A stretch of 64,000 nt of DNA from Chloroflexi bacterium TSY (GTDB lineage Bacteria > Chloroflexota > Anaerolineae > Caldilineales > Caldilineaceae): the NCBI GenBank assembly GCA_019217005.1, contig JAHBNG010000002.1, positions 186,001 to 250,000 on the forward strand. The letters run 5' to 3'. Below the pieces are notes generated by a model. It saw only the letters and a list, made by a program, of their open reading frames with translations, made no database searches and was not told the origin of the DNA. Numbering within the stretch: the stretch's first letter is position 1; each line of letters opens with the position of its first letter. This document shows, piece by piece, positions 28,052 through 38,161 of this stretch. A program made the translations under genes and the position numbers.

Positions 28052-28782
28052 ATGAACTTCGATCTATACGACCGCATCCTTGGCTCTCTCGCCACAGCGG
28101 GACTCGGCGATGCCATGGGGGCAGCCACCGAGCAGTGGTGTACTGAAGAAATTTATGCACATTACGGTGGCCCCGTGCGCGATCTATACGATCCACCGCC
28201 AGATACCTTTGCCGGCGCCGCGGGCAACAAGATTGGTCAAATCACCGACGACACGAGCCAAATGTACTATTTGGCTCAAAGTTATATCAAGATGGAAGGC
28301 ACCTTAACGAATGAGGATTGGATCGACTGTCTGCTAGCATGGGCAGAGGAATCACCCCACTCGGCCAATATGGGGCCATCCACCCGTCCCGTGGTCGAGG
28401 CCCTGCGAGAGGGCGGCAACCCCAATCTAGTTGGACGAATCGGCACGTCGCAACGTCCAAGGGCAGAGATTGGTGCAACGAACGGATCCGCCATGCGCAT
28501 TGCACCGGCCGGATTGGTCAATCCAGGCAATATTGAAGGGGCCTGCCAGGACGCATTGCTCACCTGCATTCCTTCGCACAACACCCAGATTGCTATCTCG
28601 TCGGCATGTGCCATTGCAGCTGGCGTGGCCCACGCACTGACCCCCGAAGCCGATGTGTTCACCGTGGCCCAGGCCTGTTTGGAAGGTGCACGACGTGGTG
28701 AAGAGCTGGCACGTGAACACCCCAATGCCCGACGCGTGCCCGGTTCGAGCATCGTCAAGCGGACCGAACTGGCTATCAGTCT

Positions 28783-30040
28783 CAGTAGATCCAAATTTCA
28801 AGTAAAAAGTTGAAATTAGAGAGAAAAAGTGTAATCTATGCTGCACCTTAAATAGTGAAAAGGAGCAGAGAGATGGCCCAACAAACAAAGCTAAAGTTAA
28901 CAGACAGAGATAGTCGCAATGAAGCGGTAGAGAGATTGAACAGATATCTACCGCTAGAAATATCGGGATATGAATGTACGCCCGAAAAGGGATTTGATGT
29001 GTTGGTGAAAGCAGCAGTGACGAGACAAACCATAGAAAGTGTGTGTAAAGACCTGCCAGAAATGGTTGATGGTGAAACGATCCGTAGCTATCTGAAGGAG
29101 CAGGTAAGAGTAGATGACTTGCAGAATTTGGAGCGACAAGTCAACCAAGCCCTGGTAGCCGGATTGCCAGGTCGGCTGATGAAAACAAAGCTAGAAATCG
29201 CAATAGACTTTCACGATGAACCCTTCTACGGCAAGAGTCCAGAACTCCTCGAGCTGACCTGCCGTGGTGAAGCAGAGAAAGGCACAACCCGATTCTTTCG
29301 AGTAGCCACAGCCTACGTCATATTTAAGGATGTGCGGGTGACGTTGAGTATTCTGTTCGTCCGTCCCGAAGATAAAACAGCTGATATCGTGACCTCATTG
29401 TTGCGTCGTTTGCGCATTTTAGGGCTGAAAGTACGCCGTTTATACCTGGATAAAGGGTTTTGTTCGAGTCCAGTTCTAGAGTCCATAAAACAAAGCGGTT
29501 GGCCTGCCATCATCGCCTGTTCCATTCGCGGGAAGACAGGAGGAACCCGAGGACTTTGTCAAGGGAACAAGAGCTATTCTACCCAGCATACCTTTGAAAG
29601 TGCGCAATACGGTTCCTTCACGGCTCCTGTTGCCATTGTGCGAACCTATACTTCTCACAAACGCAGCAAACAAGCAAAGCGACGCGCAACTTGGCTTGTT
29701 TATGTCGTCTTGAACTGCTCCTTCAATCCCAGAACTGTTCGCAAACTCTACCGCAAACGCTTTGGCATCGAAACCAGCTATCGCTGTATGCGCAAAGTTC
29801 GCGCTTGGACTACCTCCCGCAATGGCGCTCTCCGCTTCTTGCTCATCAGCCTGGGCTTTATTCTTGTCAACTTCTGGATAGAGCTACGCCATCGCTTCTG
29901 CCAACTCAAATGCCAAGGACACAAATCGATACTCGTTTCTTTTCTTTTTTCTTAACCGAGCTATCGAAAATATCTATGGGGTTGTTTCTATCATTTTCTC
30001 TCTTGTTGACCCCCTTGGTATCTGATTTTTGGATCTACTG
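28783..30040 (+). mobile_element. ISH3-like insertion sequence sharing termini with the MITEs
   Basis: A 1258-bp element. Its left end CAGTAGATCCAAATTTCAAG and right end GATTTTTGGATCTACTG are imperfect inverted repeats, and the outer 13 bases match all MITE copies in this window. AGTCT flanks it at 28778-28782 and 30041-30045. It carries one intact-looking transposase gene. It is the likely source of transposase for the MITE family. Confidence 0.9.
28873..29955 (+). CDS. DDE transposase, ISH3/IS4-like
   Basis: A roughly 360-residue transposase. The start is placed at the ATG at 28873, with AGGAG 7 bases upstream; a GTG at 28855 would add six residues. DDE features are IAIDFHDEPFYGK (first Asp), RLYLDKGFCS (second Asp) and the C-terminal RFGIETSYRCMRKVRAWTTSRN (Glu in the YREK-like helix), followed by the hydrophobic LRFLLISLGFILVNFW. 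The pattern and 5-bp duplications fit ISH3 best. No frameshift is seen, so it is the only intact transposase in the window. Confidence 0.85.
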   Translation: MAQQTKLKLTDRDSRNEAVERLNRYLPLEISGYECTPEKGFDVLVKAAVTRQTIESVCKDLPEMVDGETIRSYLKEQVRVDDLQNLERQVNQALVAGLPGRLMKTKLEIAIDFHDEPFYGKSPELLELTCRGEAEKGTTRFFRVATAYVIFKDVRVTLSILFVRPEDKTADIVTSLLRRLRILGLKVRRLYLDKGFCSSPVLESIKQSGWPAIIACSIRGKTGGTRGLCQGNKSYSTQHTFESAQYGSFTAPVAIVRTYTSHKRSKQAKRRATWLVYVVLNCSFNPRTVRKLYRKRFGIETSYRCMRKVRAWTTSRNGALRFLLISLGFILVNFWIELRHRFCQLKCQGHKSILVSFLFS

Positions 30041-30384
30041 AGTCTAGGATTGAAAGCTGCCACCTTGGAGGAGGTCATGGCTGATTTGGAGGGCTATATT
30101 GGCAATTCGGTGGCAGCGGCTGACACAACCCCAACAGCCATCGGACTCTTCATCTACGCCAAGGGTGATCCGCTCGAATCTATCGTTGGCGGCACCAACA
30201 TTGGCAACGATACCGGATACCATCGCTGCCATTGCCGGTTCGCTTGCCGGAGCACTCAAGGGCTTCAGCGCCATCCCGAGCGATCTCTATGCCAGATTCC
30301 GGGCGGCCAATCTGCACGAATTTGATGTAGATGAACTGGCCAAGGGGTTGACAAAAATAGCGGAAAAAAGATTAGGAACCGACC

Positions 30385-31344
30385 ATGCGAAAAGTTATTC
30401 TTGATTGCGACCCTGGGCATGACGATGCGCTTGCGATTCTGTTGGCGGCCAAGCACTTGGATCTGCTGGGCATGACGACCGTTGCTGGAAATCAGAGTTT
30501 GGATAAAGTTGTCAACAACACGCTCAAGATTGTTGAGTTTGCAGAATTGACGCACGTTCCGGTCGCAAAAGGCGCAGACCGTCCATTGGTTAAGGAAGCC
30601 CTACATGCACCAAACATTCATGGCGAAACTGGCCTGGACGGCCCCGAACTGCCGGAACCGACCACACAGTTGCATGAACTCCATGCGGTCGACTTTATTA
30701 TCGAAACAGTGATGGCAACAGACGACGTTTCGCTCATTCCGACGGGGCCGCTCACAAATGTGGCGACTGCATTACGCCGAGAACCGCGCATTGCTTCACG
30801 CATCGCTGAAATCAGCCTCATGGGCGGTGGTCTGACCCATGGGAACACGACAGCCACCGCTGAGTTTAATATTTGTGTTGATCCAGAAGCGGCTCACATC
30901 GTCTTTCGCAGCGGCATCCCGATCAAAATGTGTGGACTCAATCTGACACGGCAGGCGAACGCAACAGCGGTCGAAGTCGAGCGTATTCGTGCCTTGGGAA
31001 ACCGCACCGGCACGATCGTGGCCCAACTGCTCGACTTTTTCCGCGGCACGCTCAAAGAAGTCTTTGGTCTTGATGGGGGGTCACTTCACGATCCCTGTGC
31101 CGTGGCGGCTCTGATCGATCCAACCCTGATCCACTTCGAGCCAATGCACGTGGCCGTTGAGCTCAAAGGCGAATATACCTACGGCATGACCGTGTGTGAC
31201 CATCGACATCTGCGCGTCACTGGTGGTGAACTCCATACCATCGGCAAAATTGTTGGGGCGTCACCAAATGCAGAAGTGGCCATGCAGCTCGACGTCGTAC
31301 GTTTCTTTGATCTATTGACAGAGACGATTGCGCTTTACCCATAA
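30385..31344 (+). CDS. Nucleoside hydrolase 2 (IU-NH family)
   Basis: A 319-residue nucleoside hydrolase with VILDCDPGHDDALAI (Asp7, Asp9, Asp13, Asp14), LIPTGPLTNVATAL, ISLMGGGL, TAEFNICVDPEAA and the catalytic His-Asp in LHDPCAVAAL. All signature residues for a ribonucleoside hydrolase are present. It overlaps the end of the ADP-ribosylglycohydrolase frame by 20 bases, suggesting coupling, although that gene is broken upstream by the insertion. Confidence 0.93.
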   Translation: MRKVILDCDPGHDDALAILLAAKHLDLLGMTTVAGNQSLDKVVNNTLKIVEFAELTHVPVAKGADRPLVKEALHAPNIHGETGLDGPELPEPTTQLHELHAVDFIIETVMATDDVSLIPTGPLTNVATALRREPRIASRIAEISLMGGGLTHGNTTATAEFNICVDPEAAHIVFRSGIPIKMCGLNLTRQANATAVEVERIRALGNRTGTIVAQLLDFFRGTLKEVFGLDGGSLHDPCAVAALIDPTLIHFEPMHVAVELKGEYTYGMTVCDHRHLRVTGGELHTIGKIVGASPNAEVAMQLDVVRFFDLLTETIALYP

Positions 31345-31566
31345 CGTCGCTAGACTTCCCAAAGCAGCGTCACTCATTTATCCAAGATGCCTTAGAGTAT
31401 AATGATGCTCATGTTCTTGTCTATGATGTCGAGATAGAGGAGATTGTCGAATGGAAAAGGTAGAATTATACCGAAAGGGTGTCTTTTCGACTCTGCAACC
31501 TTGCGACCTAGCAACTTCTTACCCCATCTACAAAGAATTGATCGGTAAAACATTAATGAGGATGAA

Positions 31567-32508
31567 ATGACAATCGACGTACTCTTAGATGTAGATACCG
31601 GCGTAGACGACGCCCTTGCCCTTCTGCTCGCCGCGCGTTCGCCTGCGCTCAATGTTTTGGGCGTCACTTGCGTGATGGGCAATGTGGAACTGGACAAAGT
31701 GGTGCCCAACACGCTCAAGGTATTGCAAGTCGCCGGACGCACCGATATTCCCGTGGCGCGCGGGATGGATCAGCCATTGATTGAGGTGCAAAACAACGCC
31801 AAGGGTGTCCACGGCGACGATGGCTTAGGGAACATAGGCTTACCAGAGGCGACGCGGGCGCCGGAAGCGGAGCATGCAGTTGAATTTATGCGCCGTACAT
31901 TAATGGAGGCAAGTGAACCAATTGCGCTCATTCCGCTTGCGCCTTTGACCAATATTGCAACCCTTCTCATTCAGCATCCTGAAGTGAAATCCAAAATTGG
32001 TCAAATCGTCTTTATGGGTGGCGCAATTGGCATGGGAAACGCTTCACCCACTGGCGAGTTTAACGTGCGCCAGGATCCTGAAGCCGCTGAAATCGTGATT
32101 CGCAGTGGTTTGCCAACCGTCATGTATGGACTGGAAGTATTTCGGCAAGTCACATTTGCGCGCGCGGAGGCCGAAGAATTTACGCGTGCCAACGAGCCAG
32201 CAGCCCAGTTTGCGGGCAAGATTTTGCACTTTATGATGGAAAACTTTGGGCGTGAGTATGCGTCGATTGGGGACGGTGGCTGTGTGGCCAGTGTCATTGA
32301 CCCAGATGGACTGACCACTGAGACATATCCCGTACGTGTTGAACTACAGGGGCAATGGACGCGCGGTCAAACCGTGGTTGATCAGCGTCCGGCGCGCACA
32401 ACGCAGCTAGAGTCAGCCTGGCAGCCACCGATGGATACGCAAATTGCAGTTGCCACAGATGTTGATCGAGAACGATATCGGGATCTCTTTGTGGAAGCCA
32501 TTCATTAA
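31567..32508 (+). CDS. Nucleoside hydrolase 3 (divergent)
   Basis: A 313-residue family member with DVLLDVDTGVDDALAL (Asp8, Asp10, Asp14, Asp15), IVFMGGAIG and TGEFNVRQDPEAA. In the late active-site loop, where the other two copies have His-Asp (VHDSS, LHDPC), this one reads IGDGGCVASVIDP, so the His that helps expel the base is replaced by Gly. It may use another base type, another acid, or be less active. It is separated from copy 2 by 222 bp in which I see only an AT-rich leader. Confidence 0.9.
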   Translation: MTIDVLLDVDTGVDDALALLLAARSPALNVLGVTCVMGNVELDKVVPNTLKVLQVAGRTDIPVARGMDQPLIEVQNNAKGVHGDDGLGNIGLPEATRAPEAEHAVEFMRRTLMEASEPIALIPLAPLTNIATLLIQHPEVKSKIGQIVFMGGAIGMGNASPTGEFNVRQDPEAAEIVIRSGLPTVMYGLEVFRQVTFARAEAEEFTRANEPAAQFAGKILHFMMENFGREYASIGDGGCVASVIDPDGLTTETYPVRVELQGQWTRGQTVVDQRPARTTQLESAWQPPMDTQIAVATDVDRERYRDLFVEAIH

Positions 32509-32825
32509 GACCATTCCAGAAAACGAACGATACGTGACAACTCGTATTACGTATTGCGTGTACCAGTCGAGATAGTTGCCCTACATATGTATAGTTATTT
32601 TCGGTAGACCGCAGCGGAGGAAACGATACGTTACAACTCGTATTGCGTATTGCGTGTACCAGTCGAGATAGTTGTCCTACATATGTATATTTTTTCTATA
32701 TGGGATTCGGGATGGCACACAGTGCCCATTTTGTGATCGGGATACCAGTCCCCAATCCCCGGTCTTTGTAAAAATTCCGGATCTCATGTTGAACCAAGTA
32801 TAGGTTAGCCTAAAAGAGTGCCAAA
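32509..32825. repeat. 317-bp gap with two 67-bp direct repeats
   Basis: The units 32527-32593 and 32623-32689 are near-identical direct repeats, beginning ACGATACGT and ending CTACATATGTATA with a shared GTACCAGTCGAGATAGTTG core. They are 96 bp apart start to start. They could be duplicated regulatory sites upstream of the PfkB gene or a slippage product. No gene is seen. Confidence 0.65.
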
Positions 32826-33746
32826 ATGGAAAAGCAACGCTCTATCGACATCTTGGCGATAGGTGGAATCGATCTCGATCTGGTGATGACTGTACCCCAT
32901 GTACCTGGGCCTGACGAGAAAGCGCTTGGTGAGTTTGTGGGGCGTCTACCCGGGGGACCGGTGGCCAACTTTGCTTGTGCTGCCAGCCGCTTGGGGTTAA
33001 ATGTATCGTCCTATTGCCAAGTTGGCGACGACGAAGGTGGCCGCATCATCATTGAAGGGTTTGAAGAGTATGGTGTGGATATGTCTCTGGTTGAGGTTCT
33101 TGAAGGTGCCGAGACGCCCTTTACAGTCATTCTCGTTGATCCATCGGGCGAGAAGGTCATCATTGTCGTTCCCACATTCAAGGCCCACTATTCGCAGGAG
33201 ACCGCTTCTCAAGTGCTACCCAATACGCGCTTTCTTTATGCCTTGCCTGGGGACGAAGTTCAGTTTCTGGCGCTGGCTCAAGCAGCTCACATGCACGGAG
33301 CAGAGGTGATGATTGATATTGAGCCAGATACCTGTGCTGAGCGTGACAAACTGGAGCGTGTGCTTGCGCAAACTGATATCGCAAGCTTCAATCAATTCGG
33401 ATTTGCGGCTGCTGTCGGTGAAGAACCATCACTTCACGCTGCGGAGAGTCTCCTTGCATATGGTCCGCACACCGTCATTATCACCAGAGGTCGTCAGGGA
33501 TCGCTAGCAGTCACCAAAGATGAGCAGGAGCAAGTGCCAGGCTTTGCCGTAGATGTTGTCGATACGACCGGAGCAGGCGACACGTTCCATGCAGCCTTCC
33601 TCAGAGCCACAATCGATGGGTTGCCACTGGCAGAACGTTTGCGCTTTGCCAACGCGTCGTCGGCACTCTCGGTCACGGCCATGGGGCCACGTGGACACCT
33701 GCCAACGACCTCTGCCATCGAAGCATTTCTCGGTTCAAATGGTTAA
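32826..33746 (+). CDS. PfkB family carbohydrate kinase
   Basis: A 306-residue ribokinase-like kinase. The N-terminal GGIDLDLVMTVPHVPGPDEK and the di-Gly hinge GRLPGGPVANFACAASRLG are visible, and the catalytic-base motif DTTGAGDTFHAAFL near 240 carries the active-site Asp. Ribokinase would phosphorylate ribose released by the nucleoside hydrolases encoded upstream; other sugar substrates are possible. The SIS-domain gene follows after 12 bp. Confidence 0.92.
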   Translation: MEKQRSIDILAIGGIDLDLVMTVPHVPGPDEKALGEFVGRLPGGPVANFACAASRLGLNVSSYCQVGDDEGGRIIIEGFEEYGVDMSLVEVLEGAETPFTVILVDPSGEKVIIVVPTFKAHYSQETASQVLPNTRFLYALPGDEVQFLALAQAAHMHGAEVMIDIEPDTCAERDKLERVLAQTDIASFNQFGFAAAVGEEPSLHAAESLLAYGPHTVIITRGRQGSLAVTKDEQEQVPGFAVDVVDTTGAGDTFHAAFLRATIDGLPLAERLRFANASSALSVTAMGPRGHLPTTSAIEAFLGSNG

Positions 33747-33758
33747 AAGGAATATCCT

Positions 33759-34901
33759 ATGACCGAAAATAGTATGATCGCTCAAGTGGAAAGCCTCCCC
33801 GCTTTGGTTCGCACCGAACTCGATACGCTGGACGGACGTGTCCGGCGACTGCTGGATCACAATGAAATTCTGTCGACCAAGCGGGTTGTGACGACGGGCT
33901 GCGGTGACTCGCACATGGCCGGTCTTGCCACCGAGCTCGCATTTGAGGAACTGGCCGGAATCCCCACCGAGCCGATGACGGCCATGCAGGCTGCCCGCTA
34001 TGGCGTGATCCATCAACCCAAAGCGTTTCCCAACAACCCACTCACCTTTGGCATTTCGGTCTCAGGTACGGTCGCCCGCACGCGTGAAGCGTTGGCGATC
34101 GCCCGCGCCGAGGGTGCGCTGACAGTGGCCATTACCGCAAATCCCGATGCACCGCTGGCCCAGACAGCCGAAAAGATGCTCGATTGCTCGGTGCCGGACT
34201 TTGTTTTTGCTCCGGGTGTGCGCTCCTATCGCGTCTCGCTGATGGCGCTCTATCTCATGGCGATTCGGCTGGCCGAGGTACGCGAACGGCTGACGCAAGA
34301 TGAAGCGAACATGCTGCGTGGCGAACTCAAAAAGAGCGCCGATGTTATGGAAGCCACCATCGAGGTCATAAACGAGCGCTGCCGCCAGCTGGCAGAGAGC
34401 GTCGCTGACCAGAAACACTTTGTCTTCGTGGGTCATGGTCCAAACTATGCCACCGCCCTCTTTGGTGCGGCAAAGGTTATCGAAGCCGCTGGTCGTCACG
34501 CCATGGGTCAAGAATCAGAAGAGTGGGCCCATCTCCAGTATTTTGTCAATGTTGACACAGACACACCTACCTTTCTCATTTCACCTGGCGGACGTGGTCA
34601 TGCACGCGTTGGGGAGCTTGTCGAGGCGGTCAATCGTGTGGGGCGTACGACCATTGCCGTTGTGCCCGACGGAGACGATGTTGTTGCACCCGGAGCGGAG
34701 TGGGTGCTTCCCGTCGTCGGTGAGGTATCCGAACTCTTTAGCCCGATGATCTATCCCATTGCCAGCGAACTCTTTGCTGCTCATCTTGCCGACCTCGTGG
34801 GCGAGCCCTTCTTCCGCAACTTTAGCGACGCGTATGACGTTGATCGACCAGGAGTTCAGACGATCCGTAATAGTCGAGTGATTGGGCGGGATGAGTTGTG
34901 A
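33759..34901 (+). CDS. SIS-domain sugar isomerase/aminotransferase-like protein
   Basis: A 380-residue protein with two SIS (sugar isomerase) domains. The first has VVTTGCGDSHMAGLATELAFEE and ISVSGTVARTREAL; the second begins near HFVFVGHGPNYATALFGAAKV and includes the AMGQESEEWAHLQYF segment of GlmS/AgaS-type proteins. It lacks the glutaminase domain of GlmS. It is coupled to the PfkB kinase gene (12-bp gap). It likely isomerises or deaminates a phosphosugar. Confidence 0.87.
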   Translation: MTENSMIAQVESLPALVRTELDTLDGRVRRLLDHNEILSTKRVVTTGCGDSHMAGLATELAFEELAGIPTEPMTAMQAARYGVIHQPKAFPNNPLTFGISVSGTVARTREALAIARAEGALTVAITANPDAPLAQTAEKMLDCSVPDFVFAPGVRSYRVSLMALYLMAIRLAEVRERLTQDEANMLRGELKKSADVMEATIEVINERCRQLAESVADQKHFVFVGHGPNYATALFGAAKVIEAAGRHAMGQESEEWAHLQYFVNVDTDTPTFLISPGGRGHARVGELVEAVNRVGRTTIAVVPDGDDVVAPGAEWVLPVVGEVSELFSPMIYPIASELFAAHLADLVGEPFFRNFSDAYDVDRPGVQTIRNSRVIGRDEL

Positions 34902-34931
34902 GGGTTGCTACGATTGCTGGAATGTGACAAA

Positions 34932-35184
34932 CTACGCGCCCGAATCCACAACTCTTTGCACAATCTCTGGGATGGGTGCCATCGTCACTTGCACATCCGT
35001 GATAGTCGGTAACACAATCTCACAACCCCAATTTGTTAGGCGTTCCAGAGATGCTTTCGTCTGGGGATGAGCCCAAAGTCCGCGATTCATGGATGGTGCA
35101 ATGATCACGCGGTGACCAGCGCCAAGACCATCGGCAATCATGGCGGTAGCCAAATTGTCGGCCAGCCCGAGAGCAATCTTGTTA
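34932..35184 (-). pseudogene. C-terminal fragment of an HFCD-type flavoprotein (Dfp/CoaC-like)
   Basis: Reading from the edge of the insertion element, the minus strand encodes NKIALGLADNLATAMIADG and IIAPSMNRGLWAHPQ, then a TAG at 34932-34934. These are the substrate-clamp and Met-Asn motifs of phosphopantothenoylcysteine decarboxylase-like flavoproteins. The N-terminal half is missing because the element at 35185 replaces it, and the other flank belongs to an unrelated HyuA gene. Confidence 0.8.
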
Positions 35185-36489
35185 GGCTAAACCAAAAAAA
35201 TAATTATACGCGAACGAGAGAATGGAGAGGGGGAATAAGGACAAACCATTTTTCTAAACCAGGTAAACGTTGGAAGCGTTGTGCCAAACGGTCCATCTCT
35301 TTCTGAGTGAGTTTGACGCCGGTCTCATAAAGAGTGGAATTCAGGTGAACGAAGGGTTGTAGTTGGTTAAAGCGAAAAGAACGGGCAAAATTGAGAACGG
35401 TCTCAAGAGAATCGAGAAGAGAACCGTTCCAGTGTTTTTCAAGATGGCCCCAAACCCGTTCGATGGGGTTGTATTTACTGTGATAAGGAGGGTAGCAGGC
35501 GAGCTGAATAGAGAGACGATAGTGCTCAACAAACTGAGTGAGACGATACATAAACTGAGTCCGACGGGTATGATTTTCGGGACCATTGTCCTGATTGATC
35601 ACGAGGGTCTTGACGTGAGGAAAGTGTTCACGTACGCTTTCCCAAAAAATCAATCAGGCAGTCGACAATACAGTCACTCGTCACTTTCGACTGAGTCAAG
35701 TAAAGAAAGAGTTCCTTGGTTGAAGGGAGGTAAATGCCAAAAGGAGTGACTTTCTCGGTCTTCTTATCTTGAAAGTCATGATCGAGCGCTTTGACAACCA
35801 CTCGACTTATCCCTTCTCTCGAGAAACGGTCAAGTAAAATCGTCGCTTTGGCATCCCAAGAGAGGCGCAGAACCGTCTCGTCTGCATCCGCTTCTTGATT
35901 GATCTGATGAATTCTATCAAAGATCGCATCGGTCTCTGGGATCTTTTTCACTGGTTGACTTTTTTTGACCCGGTTTGAGCCATAGCCTAACTCATTGAGC
36001 TTCAAGCGGATGGCCTCTTCGCCAGGCAATTCCTCATCTGTGTATCCTTTCTGCTCGATGAGCTGGGTACGCATTTCGGCGGCGGTTAGTCGAGTGTACA
36101 ATTGGGGGGGGGGTCGAAAGGTGGGATCGGTCTGGCTGAATTGATCGGCGATTTCAACCATATCGGCCAGTAAAGTGGGGATATGGTCTTCGGCTTTTTT
36201 GCGACCACGTCGGTGGCTTTGGTCGACATAACAGAAGCCGCCTTCTAGTTCTTCCAGGGCTTTGGCTATCGTCGCCCGATTCCAGCCCAACTCTCGTTCT
36301 GCTTTCGTCGGACTCCCTTCGCATATCGTTTTGACCGTTTGGGCCATGAAGTGCCTTCTTTCGTATCCACTTAACATGGCCTTCGTCTCTTTCAAGACTT
36401 CAACCATTTCTGGCGAGATTGTCATTTTTGCTCCTTTTGGAGAGCTAGTTTAACACCTTCTCGCGTATATTTTATTTTTTGGATTGGCC
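35185..36489 (-). mobile_element. ISAzo13-family element, copy A (1305 bp)
   Basis: The ends GGCTAAACCAAAAAAATAAT and, reversed from the other side, GGCCAATCCAAAAAATAAAA are inverted repeats that continue to a shared ATACGCGA. Flanks are TTA on the left and TAA on the right, so there is no direct duplication. A second copy in opposite orientation is at 60918-62210. The copies differ chiefly by tract lengths. Both flanking genes are truncated. Confidence 0.9.
35204..36425 (-). pseudogene. ISAzo13-type transposase, copy A, frameshifted
   Basis: The N-terminal frame (36425 to about 35645) has the helix-turn-helix-like EGSPTKAERELGWNRATIAKAL and DDE part WDAKATILLDRF. The C-terminal frame (to 35204) has VINQDNGPENHTRRTQF and YPPYHSKYNPIERVWGHLEKHW, the DDE motifs of the Rhodopirellula-type ISAzo13 family. 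The frames break at a run of six T on the coding strand (plus-strand A-run 35644-35649); five T would keep the frame (DFWESVREHF). A run of ten C at 36104-36113 adds two prolines relative to copy B. Confidence 0.88.
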
Positions 36490-37920
36490 TAACATGCCAA
36501 ACGCCGAGAAGTTGGCGGGTCCGGGTGGCACGATAACCCTGGGAATCTCCAGGTCGCGGGCAACGGCCGCTGCCACAAATGCACCACCGCCGCCGTAGGC
36601 CAGCATAGCAAAATCACGTGGATGGTAACCCTGTTCGATCGAGATCTCACGCACGGCACCGGCGATCTTGGCTTCGCTGATCCGCAAGATACCCGCGGCA
36701 ACATCGTCGCTTGTCGTGGACAGACGGTTCGCCATTGCGTTCAAACTCTCTTTGGTCTTCGTCATATTTAGCTTGATCTCACCACCAAGAAAATTGGCGG
36801 GATCCAAATAACCCACGACGAGCGCCGCATCTGTAAATGTAGGTTGTATCCCCCCTTTGTCATAGCAGACCGGACCTGGGGATGCCCCTGCGCTCATGGG
36901 ACCAACCTGCAAATGATCGCCATCGTCGATCCAGGCAATCGAGCCACCTCCGGCCCCAATTGTGTGTATATCAATCGTGGGTATAGACATGGGCAAACCC
37001 TGAAAATGTTGTTCATTTTCAACTTTAGGCTTGCCATCGACGACCAACGAAGCGTCTAGACTTGTGCCGCCCATATCAATGGTGATTAGGTTCTTATTCT
37101 CAATCAGGTTGCTGAGAAAGCTCGCGCCGATCACGCCGCCCGCAGGGCCGGATAGGACCAAATGGACCGGCTGTTCTTGGGCCGATGCGACGGTCATTGC
37201 ACCGCCTCCTGAGCGGGTCATGAGAAATTGTCCGCGCAGACCCTGGCTGCGTAGATCGTCGTTGAGCTTCTGCAAATAGGTGCGCGTAATCGGCTTGACA
37301 TAGGCGTCGATGACGGCCGTGCTGGTTCTTTCGTACTCTCTATACTCGCGACTCAAATGATGTGAAAGCGTGACGGAGACATCGGGGCAGATCTCATTGA
37401 GAACGGTCGCCATCGCGAGTTCGTGGGCTGGATTGGCATAGGCGTGCAGAAAACAGACAGCGACCGATTCCACCTGTTCTTCTTGAATGCGCCGTGCCAC
37501 GGTTGTCGCACTCGCTTGATCGAAGGGCGTCAGCACATTGCCCTGAAAATCCAGCCGCTCGTTCAGTTCAAAGGTTAGGGAACGCGGTACAAGTGACTGG
37601 GGTTTGCGATACTTAAAGTCATACATCGGGACGCGATCGGTGCGGGCAAGATCATAGACATCGCGGAAGCCGAGTGTGGTCACAATGGCGACCTTGGCAC
37701 CTGTGCGCGTCAGCAGCGCGTTAATTCCCAAGGTCGTGCCATGGACAAAGTAATCGATCTCTTCCGGTGTGGCGTCAGCTTTCTGAAAACCGCTCAGCAC
37801 GCCGCTTGCTGGATTGGTTGGCGTGGTTTCTACCTTTTCCAAACGTAGTCGACCATCCTCATTCAGGACAATGACATCAGTAAACGTTCCGCCAACATCG
37901 ACGGATACTCGCATAGTCAA
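36490..37920 (-). pseudogene. HyuA-type hydantoinase/oxoprolinase, 3' truncated by an insertion element
   Basis: About 477 residues of a normal length near 680. The first phosphate motif VSVDVGGTFTDVIVL, the second DMGGTSLDASL, and the segment YGGGGAFVAAAVARDLEIPRVIVP are present. The frame reaches FSAFGML and then runs nine bases into the ISAzo13 element before a stop, where the family continues with about 200 more residues. The missing part is not found on the other side of the element. It is a paralogue of the intact gene at 5036-7093. Confidence 0.88.
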
Positions 37921-38161
37921 GTCTCCTTCTTCCCTGAGTGTTAAGCACTACCACGCTGTAACCGATATTGTAATAAGAGAGCATCAAATCGTAGGTCACT
38001 TCTCTGAAGTGACGAGCACCGAGAAGCCTGAATCTTCACTTGGATACGGTCGCTCTCTTGTCGCTTGTCCCGTCTCCGGCGGGACCTACGGTAACCTGCC
38101 ACACTATTGTTTACACTGTACTGTCATAAATATAAACAAATTTGACTGTTGAAGCCAGAGC
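37921..38161. repeat. Intergenic dyads
   Basis: GTCACTTC (37995-38002) and GAAGTGAC (38006-38013) form an 8-bp stem with a 3-nt loop. A larger pair, CGTAGGTC near 37990 and GACCTACG near 38090, encloses it with the word CGGCGGGACC. This 241-bp gap precedes hyuA on the minus strand, so part may be its promoter. Confidence 0.45.

Larger units (their letters stand above)
28052..30404 (+). pseudogene. ADP-ribosylglycohydrolase, split by an ISH3-like element and frameshifted
   Basis: The 5' part (28052-28782) has LGDAMGAATEQW, ITDDTSQMYY (metal-binding), and NGSAMRIAPAGL, standard for the ADP-ribosyl hydrolase/DraG family. After the element the gene resumes at 30046 with GLKAATLEEVM; removing the element and one AGTCT restores the frame (AISLGLKAA). 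A second defect follows: near 30214 one extra base shifts the frame between GGTNIGNDT and DTIAAIAGSLAG, whose DTxxxxGxxxG motif carries metal ligands. The gene ends at 30404, overlapping the next gene by 20 bases. Confidence 0.88.
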
